In this document: in pieces, positions 1 through 4,681 of the stretch | Layout: the number at the start of each line of letters is the position of its first letter | Numbering within the stretch: position 1 is the stretch's first letter | Origin: an uncultured Flavobacteriales bacterium | GTDB lineage: Bacteria; Bacteroidota; Bacteroidia; Palsa-965 | DNA length: 9,906 bases | Direction of reading: 5' to 3' | Assembly: GCA_946478675.1 (NCBI GenBank) | Contig: CAMLEF010000157.1 | Coordinates: forward strand, 1 to 9,906 | Program-made: the position numbers and the translations under genes | The notes under the pieces: generated by a model | Database searches by the model: none | What the model saw: the letters and a program-made list of their open reading frames with translations, nothing else | What the model was told of the DNA's origin: nothing

Positions 1-55
1 GAACCACGGAGACACGGAGTTTGCAGTTCTCCGTGCCTCCGTGTCTCCGTGGTTC
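1..55. repeat. 18-bp perfect inverted repeat with 8-mer tandem units
   Basis: Positions 1-18 (gaaccacggagacacgga) are the exact reverse complement of 38-55, separated by 19 bases, so the transcript could form a long hairpin. The right half also reads as three tandem 8-mers, tccgtgcc (30-37), tccgtgtc (38-45) and tccgtggt (46-53). From general knowledge, 'ccacggagacacggag' sequences recur as dispersed intergenic repeats in many Bacteroidota and other environmental genomes. I infer this is one copy. It could also act as a transcription terminator for a gene left of the window, since a short T-rich run follows at 57-63. Confidence 0.8.
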
Positions 56-60
56 AATTT

Positions 61-130
61 TTTCGCCGCGAATTACACGAATTCTTTTTCTCTGCGAATT
101 CTCTGCGCCCTCCGCGCCTCTGCGGCAAAC
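61..130. repeat. Dispersed-repeat-like G+C-rich block
   Basis: This block holds gaatt-acacg-aattc (70-84, a 5-bp inverted repeat) and then a run of near-copies: tctctgcg at 89-96 and again at 100-107, tccgcgcc at 111-118 and tctgcggc at 119-126. It follows directly on the 1-55 inverted repeat. Its reverse complement has the look of a familiar genome-wide intergenic repeat ('gccgcagaggcgcggagg...'). No convincing coding frame runs through it; an open frame on the minus strand here is low-complexity repeat translation. Confidence 0.6.
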
Positions 131-159
131 GCTTTCACAAAAAAAGGTCCAATGCCGAA

Positions 160-187
160 ACATTGAACCTTGAACATTAAACCTTGA
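160..187. repeat. Four tandem heptamers
   Basis: Four consecutive 7-base units read acattga, accttga, acattaa, accttga, so units 2 and 4 are identical and the array is close to a 14-bp higher-order repeat. It lies just downstream of the stop codon of the minus-strand kinase gene. Similar 'ttgaac/ttgaaccttga' heptamer arrays occur between genes in Bacteroidota; whether this array varies in copy number cannot be judged from one sequence. Confidence 0.7.
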
Positions 188-193
188 GCCGTT

Positions 194-1117
194 TTAAACG
201 AGCGAAATATCGAACTGCACGAGGTCGATGAATTCCTGCACGCGTTCGTCCACCTGTTCTTCCGTGAGGCCAACCAGTCGCTCCACGCCGAATTTCTCGA
301 CGGTGAAGGAAGCCATGGCGGATCCGAAGATGATGGCGCGTTTCATGTTGTCGAAGGAGATGTCTTTCGTTTCCGCGAGGTAGCCGATGAAGCCGCCTGC
401 GAAGCTGTCGCCTGCGCCGGTCGGATCGAAGACGTCCTCGAGCGGGAGGGCCGGTGCGAAGAAGACCTGCTCTTTGTTGAAGAGCAGCGCGCCGTGTTCG
501 CCTTTTTTGATGATGAGCACTTTCGGTCCCATCGCGAGGATCTTCTGTGCCGCTTTCACGAGCGAATATTCACCGGAGAGCTGGCGGGCTTCCGCGTCGT
601 TCACGGTGAGCACGTCCACCTGCGCGATCGTTTTCACGAGGTCTTCCCAGGCGGTGTCCATCCAGAAGTTCATCGTGTCGAGGACGATGAGCTTGGGGCG
701 TTTTTTAAGCTGCGCCATCACTTTCTGCTGGATGGAGGGCATGAGGTTGCCGAGCATGAGGAAATCGCACTCGCGCAGCGCCTCTGGCACTACGGGGTCG
801 AAATCGGCCAGCACGTTGAGCTCGGTGATGAGCGTATCGCGGGAGTTCATGTCGTTGTGGTAACGTCCCGACCAGAAGAAGGATTTCTCGCCTTCTTTGA
901 CCTGCAGGCCGTCGAGGCTGACGCCGTGGCTCTTCAGCATCCCGATGGATTCTTTCGGGAAATCGCTGCCGACGACCGACACGAGGCCGATCTTGTCGGT
1001 GAAATAGGACGCGGCCAGGGAGATGTAGGTAGCGGCGCCGCCGATGATTTTGTCGGTTTTGCCAAACGGGGTCTCGATCGCATCGAAAGCAACGGTCCCA
1101 ACGACTAATAAGCTCAT
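194..1117 (-). CDS. PfkB/ribokinase-family carbohydrate (or nucleoside) kinase
   Basis: The 307-residue product is the usual length for the PfkB/ribokinase family of cytosolic ATP-dependent kinases, which phosphorylate sugars or nucleosides. The N-terminal strand MSLLVVGTVAFD (1-12) is followed by the Gly-Gly substrate-loop motif IIGGAATY (24-31). The C-terminal signature DPTGAGDSFAGG spans 231-242, with Asp237 as the expected catalytic base and the GAGD turn forming the anion hole. TVNDAEARQL (171-180) and LIIKKGEHGALLF (201-213) match the family's nucleotide-binding core. The family does not fix the substrate; adenosine-kinase-like or ribokinase-like activity are both possible, so no symbol is given. 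It stands alone, with a consensus -7 box about 20-30 bases upstream, and divergent from the tRNA gene. No missing key residue was seen. Confidence 0.93.
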   Translation of the reverse strand: MSLLVVGTVAFDAIETPFGKTDKIIGGAATYISLAASYFTDKIGLVSVVGSDFPKESIGMLKSHGVSLDGLQVKEGEKSFFWSGRYHNDMNSRDTLITELNVLADFDPVVPEALRECDFLMLGNLMPSIQQKVMAQLKKRPKLIVLDTMNFWMDTAWEDLVKTIAQVDVLTVNDAEARQLSGEYSLVKAAQKILAMGPKVLIIKKGEHGALLFNKEQVFFAPALPLEDVFDPTGAGDSFAGGFIGYLAETKDISFDNMKRAIIFGSAMASFTVEKFGVERLVGLTEEQVDERVQEFIDLVQFDISLV

Positions 1118-1142
1118 TTTGTACAGATTAAAGTTCCGGCGG

Positions 1143-1150
1143 CAAATGTA
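1143..1150 (-). promoter_or_regulatory. Candidate Bacteroidota -7 box for the PfkB kinase
   Basis: On the minus strand this reads TACATTTG, an exact match to the Bacteroidota -7 consensus TAnnTTTG. It lies 25 bases upstream of the kinase ATG, which would give a 5' leader of roughly 20 bases. The matching -33 position (around 1170) has only an imperfect TTC rather than TTTG. The call rests on consensus and spacing alone. Confidence 0.5.
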
Positions 1151-1224
1151 GGGGCATTTTGAGCCCGAATTCCAGCCTTCCGGAACTATTTACCCGTTGT
1201 TTTTCAGCAGGTTTTGCGGAATTA

Positions 1225-1288
1225 TTTGGAGAATTAAACCCGGAGTAGTAATATTGCAGCCCGTTTTAAGGGAGAAACGGTAAATTTG
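1225..1288 (+). promoter_or_regulatory. Candidate promoter(s) for tRNA-Asn
   Basis: Two alternatives overlap here. One pairs a -33 TTTG (1225-1228) with TAATATTG (1249-1256) at 20-base spacing, one mismatch from the Bacteroidota TAnnTTTG box. The other is an exact TAAATTTG at 1281-1288 but with no well-spaced -33 element. A small hairpin, tccc-gcga-ggga (1321-1332), lies between these boxes and the tRNA and could belong to the leader. The 228 bases between the kinase and the tRNA contain nothing else that I recognise. Confidence 0.35.
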
Positions 1289-1345
1289 TCTCCCACGTTC
1301 TTCAGATACTGTAACCAGAGTCCCGCGAGGGATTTTGCAATATGA

Positions 1346-1419
1346 TCCTCCTTAGCTCAGCTGGTTAGAGCACATGACTGTTAATCATGGGGTCCCTGGT
1401 TCGAGCCCAGGAGGGGGAG
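1346..1419 (+). tRNA. tRNA-Asn (anticodon GTT)
   Basis: A complete cloverleaf can be drawn. The acceptor stem is TCCTCCT (1346-1352) with AGGGGGA (1412-1418), containing one T-G pair. The D arm is GCTC/GAGC (1355-1358 and 1368-1371). The anticodon stem is CATGA/TCATG (1373-1377 and 1385-1389) around the loop CTGTTAA, placing anticodon GTT at 1380-1382. The T arm is CCTGG-TTCGAGC-CCAGG (1395-1411). The discriminator is G1419, and no CCA is encoded. The 5' T1 and the G discriminator fit bacterial tRNA-Asn. It marks the left edge of the A+T-rich segment. Confidence 0.97.
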
Positions 1420-1429
1420 CTGAAAAATG

Positions 1430-1470
1430 AAACACCCGGTAGATGAATTCTGCCGGGTGTTTTTGTTTTT
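1430..1470 (+). terminator. Intrinsic terminator after tRNA-Asn
   Basis: The perfect 10-bp stem aaacacccgg (1430-1439) / ccgggtgttt (1453-1462) closes a 13-base loop and runs into a T-rich tract (1461-1470). It begins 11 bases after the tRNA 3' end, as expected for a monocistronic tRNA transcript. Confidence 0.88.
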
Positions 1471-1504
1471 ACTACCTCCTACTAACAAATTTTGTTGCTT
1501 TCTG

Positions 1505-1531
1505 TAACGAAATTGAAATCGTATTTCGTTA
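1505..1531. repeat. 9-bp perfect inverted repeat
   Basis: taacgaaat (1505-1513) and atttcgtta (1523-1531) are exact reverse complements separated by 9 bases. The form suits an operator, or a binding site for a dimeric protein, better than a terminator, since no T tract follows. A second inverted repeat with the same ATTTCG/CGAAAT half-sites, in the opposite arrangement, lies upstream of the Kiwa operon (4553-4570). Confidence 0.6.
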
Positions 1532-1549
1532 TGTACATTTAATACTGTG

Positions 1550-1630
1550 AGCCGGATGTGGGATTCGAACCCACGACCTCCACATTACTTAGTGGCACTC
1601 TAGCCATCACCTTACTTTCCTACATCTGGT
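1550..1630 (-). pseudogene. Degenerate tRNA-like sequence
   Basis: On the minus strand the 3' half is that of a normal tRNA: variable loop AGGTC, T arm GTGGG-TTCGAAT-CCCAC, then ATCCGG. The 5' end (CCAGATG-TA) pairs with it apart from an A-C mismatch. The rest departs from a functional tRNA. A base seems to be lost at the T-arm/acceptor junction. The anticodon arm (CCACT...TGTGG) closes with a T-T mismatch and leaves only AAGTAA as loop. The D arm is replaced by a stretch about seven bases too long with no GCTC/GAGC pairing. I see no readable anticodon and infer a decayed tRNA copy, perhaps left by an integrating element. A divergent but functional tRNA-like RNA is not excluded. Nothing else is visible in 1471-1774 beyond the 1505-1531 inverted repeat. 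Confidence 0.6.
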
Positions 1631-1774
1631 TAAAAGCCACAAGAGGAGAAATCCATAGTGACAATACTGAGCTAATCCGGCATGACATCAAAGTAGGAAA
1701 AACATCAACACTCTGACAGCCTGTCAATTAATCTGTTCTGGTCTAAGGTTTGGAGCAAGGCACAAAAAAAGCAC

Positions 1775-2560
1775 ATGACCCTAATTATCTCTCACATCAA
1801 CAAGCATGGCATAATTCAGATGAGTGATTCCAACTTATCTACCAGGGAAGGCACCGCTGGCTTTGGGCAGAAGGTATTTCCCATCCCACACCTTAATGCC
1901 TCTGTTGCTTATACAGGAGCATTTTGGGTTGGTGATGATCAGCTTGATGTTTGGTTGAACAGATTTATTGATGGAAGCAGGTTTGCTTTATTAAAGAACA
2001 TCAAAGAATTTGGAGACCAGCTTGTGGAGAGGTTAAATACAGACATGACTGCGTCAGCGAAGGAAGTGCCTATTATACTTCACGTGGCCGGTTATGACAC
2101 TGTGGCCGGGATGTCTCATGCAACACACATGCACATCTCAAATTGTTCTCTTGCAGAAGACGGTCATTACGGTCAGGTAAGAGACCGCTTCGTGCTCAAC
2201 AGTGATTTTGATTCAGCCACAAGCAAAAAAGACAGAGATCTTTTGATGCAGTGGGACACTGCAGAAGGAGGCTACTCCCTATTTGCAAACGGTCATAGGG
2301 AGGGAAGGGGCGCCTTCCTCCTCATAGAAGGACACATAACTCCAATACTCTTTACAATCTGGAGTATGCAAGGAAAGGATAATTGGCCTTTTCGTTGGCC
2401 GCAGTCACTGTTTGAAACTGCAAGCATTTTGAAGCACTATTTTGAGCTAGTTTGCCATCTGTATAAAATGAGTTCTCTCCCGGCATTATACGTTGGTGGA
2501 GAAATTCAAACTCATCTAATACCTGCACCTCAGAACTTATGCAAGGACCCGCTTGAATAA
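1775..2560 (+). CDS. Putative stand-alone proteasome-like Ntn-hydrolase
   Basis: The 261-residue protein is soluble, with no signal peptide or membrane segment. Its N-terminus reads M-T-L-I-I-S-H-I-N-K-H-G-I-I-Q-M-S-D-S. If Met1 is removed, Thr becomes residue 1 and the Asp of M-S-D-S becomes residue 17. In proteasome beta and HslV subunits Thr1 is the nucleophile and Asp17 an active-site partner. Lys33 (32 after Met removal) of GQKVF (31-35) sits where the catalytic Lys33 is expected. Further fold-like strands are NASVAYTGAF (41-50), PIILHVAGYD (99-108, like the beta-subunit 'LLxAGYD' strand) and YVGGEIQTHLI (239-249). The C-terminal GSG segment of true beta subunits was not found. No in-frame ATG precedes 1775 before a stop at 1694. 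I infer a threonine hydrolase, perhaps a peptidase; substrate and partners are unknown. It is convergent with the Kiwa operon and less A+T-rich than it. Confidence 0.6.
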   Translation: MTLIISHINKHGIIQMSDSNLSTREGTAGFGQKVFPIPHLNASVAYTGAFWVGDDQLDVWLNRFIDGSRFALLKNIKEFGDQLVERLNTDMTASAKEVPIILHVAGYDTVAGMSHATHMHISNCSLAEDGHYGQVRDRFVLNSDFDSATSKKDRDLLMQWDTAEGGYSLFANGHREGRGAFLLIEGHITPILFTIWSMQGKDNWPFRWPQSLFETASILKHYFELVCHLYKMSSLPALYVGGEIQTHLIPAPQNLCKDPLE

Positions 2561-2824
2561 TTGGGAGTTGCGGAAATGAAAAGAAACTCCGTAGAGATAA
2601 AACGTTGTGATAAGCTGCAAATAATATTGACTCTAGTGCGCCTAACCCACGTGACCGAGGGCTCATCACGGTTCAACTTTTTTTGAAAAGAATTCCTTCG
2701 CTGGAAATGTCTGCAGAGGTTTCTTGTTCACCCCCCCAGAAAAAGGTGTAGGTATAATATCACCCAAGCGACATCCGCCGGTGGCGAAGTAGAGTTACGA
2801 ATGATCTGCTGGGTAATTAGTATA

Positions 2825-3922
2825 TCAGGCCTTTTGCTTTTGAATATTAATCTTGTTTTCAGTAGTCGTCTTTTCTTCTTCAATTGTAAATTCCTCCTGA
2901 ACATTTGAAATAAAAGGTCGTTGCGTAAGTTGAGAGAAAAGATATTGGTCGTTTAAAAGTCGAACAAAATCCTCTGCCGCTACCATTGTCTTGATTTCAA
3001 ATTTCCCTTTACCAGGGACATACTTTATCCGCTTTGCAAGGCTATTTTTTCCATCCTTGGTCTTATAGTCTTCCAGAAACTTTTTCATGGTCTGAATCGG
3101 CTGCTTTAGTACCTCATTGTCGGTCTTTACTTTCATGAGTTTTTTGCTGAAAGCGAGTTTTTGAATTTGTTTTTCGAACACCTCAAGATTTGTCAGAATG
3201 TTTTTCTTACGAATCAATTCTAGCGATTCAGCTCCTTTCCTTAAGTATCTATCGTTAAACCCGTATTTGGATTCAAGTAGATTTAGATTTAAAATAATAA
3301 AATGCTTATTGACCAGCATAAAATCTATTTTATCGCTGACCTTTAACAGGGGCTCTTTTTCCAACGAGAACCTTGTTGCATGAATTTTCTCAAACCCAAG
3401 CGCTTTTAAAACCGGCGTTTTAGATAAAACATCTATTGGATACTTATGTTTATAAATGATGACTTGTTCATTATCAACTTGAAGCCGAATCAGAAAAGCA
3501 AATACATTTTCCAGTGAATTACTTTTGAAGTTAAATTTCGGGACATCCTCATAACAAAGGTTCCAAAGCTTTTTCATTTCTTCAAACTCTTCTGGAATAT
3601 GGTAGTCATCCTCTTCTGTAGGCGGAGTAACAGGAAAAAAGTAGTACGTGTTTTTAATCTCATCAACTTTTCCTATTGGCTTTAAAAACCAATCGGCAAA
3701 ACCGTCGATTGACTTTCCCTCGTTATTCTGATTTAATAACTGGTTTTTAATTTTAGTAATAAAGACCGACTGAAGGCGTTCTTTAGCCCCATTATCTTCG
3801 AGATCTGCCCGAAGAATTTCGATAGGCGCTTCATGAGAGCCTTTATAGAGAAAATACAGCTCGAGTCCGGGCTGCTTATCGCTAACAAATTTTAGTTGGG
3901 AAATGAGGTTAGCCTTATTCAT
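2825..3922 (-). CDS. kwaB: KwaB-like DUF4868 protein, Kiwa anti-phage system
   Basis: This 365-residue soluble, Lys/Glu-rich protein is read as KwaB, the DUF4868 component of the Kiwa defence system. In characterised Kiwa, KwaB works with membrane KwaA and is linked to DNA binding and inhibition of phage development. The central region fits DUF4868: FAFLIRLQVDNEQVIIYKH (141-159), YPIDVLSK (161-168), then KIDFMLVNKHFIILNLNLLE (198-217) and KYGFNDRYLRKGAESLELI (219-237). Its ATG overlaps the kwaA stop by one base (TAATG on the minus strand), implying coupled translation. The N-terminal 130 residues are less recognisable. The C-terminal tail (about 343-365) is charged and low in complexity, making the protein somewhat longer than the KwaB size I remember (a little over 300). 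Assignment is by motif pattern plus the neighbour; alone it would be a DUF4868 hypothetical protein. Confidence 0.75.
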   Translation of the reverse strand: MNKANLISQLKFVSDKQPGLELYFLYKGSHEAPIEILRADLEDNGAKERLQSVFITKIKNQLLNQNNEGKSIDGFADWFLKPIGKVDEIKNTYYFFPVTPPTEEDDYHIPEEFEEMKKLWNLCYEDVPKFNFKSNSLENVFAFLIRLQVDNEQVIIYKHKYPIDVLSKTPVLKALGFEKIHATRFSLEKEPLLKVSDKIDFMLVNKHFIILNLNLLESKYGFNDRYLRKGAESLELIRKKNILTNLEVFEKQIQKLAFSKKLMKVKTDNEVLKQPIQTMKKFLEDYKTKDGKNSLAKRIKYVPGKGKFEIKTMVAAEDFVRLLNDQYLFSQLTQRPFISNVQEEFTIEEEKTTTENKINIQKQKA

Positions 3923-4476
3923 TACTTTACGAAGTATATGTTTTCGTCAATGAGTCTCCTGCTGATTTTGTCTCCGGCTTTTAATTTCTTTCTTGAGATT
4001 GCAATTATTTTGTTCTCATCACCTTCAAATGAAACGTAGTAGACATAAACACCAAGCAAGGACAGTGTTGGATTTGTGTAGAAGAAATTTGTTTTTACAT
4101 AAATGACCCCTATTATGACTATCATAAAAAGAAACAAAAACCAATTTCTTCTTCCTGAGAAATCGAACGTCACAAAGGGGAGAATGTAAGTTGCAAGAAA
4201 GGAAAGGTGATTATTACTAATATTTTCAACAATCTTTATTGTCTTCGGATGAGCAAAATCGCCTTGCAATTCTTTAAAATATAGCTTGTAAATAGTGCAG
4301 CCCAAAATGATGAAAAGTCCACAAGCAATTGAAGGAATATTTACAAGCAAAAACTGTTTAACACAATCCCAAGAGTTGCATATATGCAGAGAAACGTATT
4401 GAAATTTTTTTATGATTATGCTTACGAAAAGCAATATCAGCGAAACAATATATAATCCAATCTTGTACTTAGTCAT
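3922..4476 (-). CDS. kwaA: KwaA-like membrane protein, Kiwa anti-phage system
   Basis: The 184-residue protein has four hydrophobic segments, about 6-23, 45-66, 92-105 and 112-128, then a weaker one near 133-148 and a basic cytoplasmic-looking tail. Four TM helices and this size match KwaA, the inner-membrane component of Kiwa, thought to sense phage attachment or injection and control KwaB. NNHLSFLATYILPFV (88-102) and FFYTNPTLSLLGVYVYYV (131-148) resemble the conserved parts of KwaA as I remember them, as does the ISRKKLKAGD stretch (160-169). It is the promoter-proximal gene of a two-gene operon and very A+T-rich: bases 4081-4140 contain only 14 G or C by hand count. The start is supported by a good Shine-Dalgarno site. 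The main alternative is an unrelated small membrane protein paired with a DUF4868 gene. Confidence 0.72.
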   Translation of the reverse strand: MTKYKIGLYIVSLILLFVSIIIKKFQYVSLHICNSWDCVKQFLLVNIPSIACGLFIILGCTIYKLYFKELQGDFAHPKTIKIVENISNNHLSFLATYILPFVTFDFSGRRNWFLFLFMIVIIGVIYVKTNFFYTNPTLSLLGVYVYYVSFEGDENKIIAISRKKLKAGDKISRRLIDENIYFVK

Positions 4477-4483
4477 CTCTTTT

Positions 4484-4487
4484 CCTC
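4484..4487 (-). promoter_or_regulatory. Shine-Dalgarno site of kwaA
   Basis: On the minus strand GAGG is followed by seven bases (AAAAGAG) and the ATG at 4476. This is stronger than at the other genes in the window, which mostly lack a clear site, and it fixes the kwaA start. It also fits an imported gene. Confidence 0.65.
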
Positions 4488-4552
4488 ATTTGCATTGTTT
4501 ACTCATTTAGCATTATTCTTCCATAAATAATCCAAACAAAAATCACTCACAC

Positions 4553-4570
4553 ATTTCGCCTCTCCGAAAT
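4553..4570. repeat. Inverted repeat upstream of kwaA
   Basis: atttcg (4553-4558) and cgaaat (4565-4570) are exact reverse complements around a 6-base spacer. It lies 77-94 bases upstream of the kwaA start, at the point where A+T-rich DNA gives way to the shared leader repeat. It could be an operator for the Kiwa operon, but six-base arms are short enough to arise by chance. Confidence 0.35.
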
Positions 4571-4669
4571 AACTTTCCGAATCGCCCATTTCCCTTTCCC
4601 AAACCCATCAAATGCATTAGCACACAATAATTATTTGTCCGCCTTAGAGTAACTTCCCGCCACCCACCG
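4571..4669 (+). repeat. Shared leader sequence, copy 1
   Basis: Positions 4582-4603 are identical to 7321-7342 over 22 bases (tcgcccatttccctttccca then aa), and 4571-4580 matches 7311-7320 at 8 of 10 positions. Similarity resumes at 4650-4669 against 7386-7405 (taac..tccc/t.gccacc). Both copies precede a forward gene, here the one at 4682, with the identical core starting 100 bases before the ATG. A TTATTTG stretch near 4631-4637 lies where copy 2 has TATCTTCA, so each copy may hold the promoter. Confidence 0.65.
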
Positions 4670-4681
4670 CCTTATGCCCCC

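Noticed and set aside
494..1108. Long forward open frame (204 codons) antisense to the PfkB kinase
   Set aside because: It is rich in His/Arg/Val/Glu, has no recognisable motif, and overlaps fully a gene with a complete family signature; it is a by-product of codon bias in G+C-rich DNA.
2564..2590. Possible terminator hairpin after the 1775-2560 gene (ggagtt / aactcc)
   Set aside because: Only six pairs, a 15-base loop and no T tract on either strand.
2352..2669. Minus-strand 105-codon open frame overlapping the end of the Ntn-hydrolase-like gene
   Set aside because: Most of it is antisense to the better-supported gene, and no motif or ribosome site was seen.
2673..2759. Short minus-strand frame of 28 codons (starts YYTYTFFWGG) downstream of kwaB
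   Set aside because: It has protein-like composition and could be the tail of a lost gene, but there is a stop just before it, no start codon, and no family I can name. The 264 bases between the two genes hold nothing firmer.
1346..4680. Direct repeat of the tRNA-Asn 3' end as an att site
   Set aside because: I scanned for the T-loop/acceptor sequence (ggttcgagcccagg) again in the segment and at its right edge and found none; only the unrelated tRNA-like sequence at 1550-1630 is similar.
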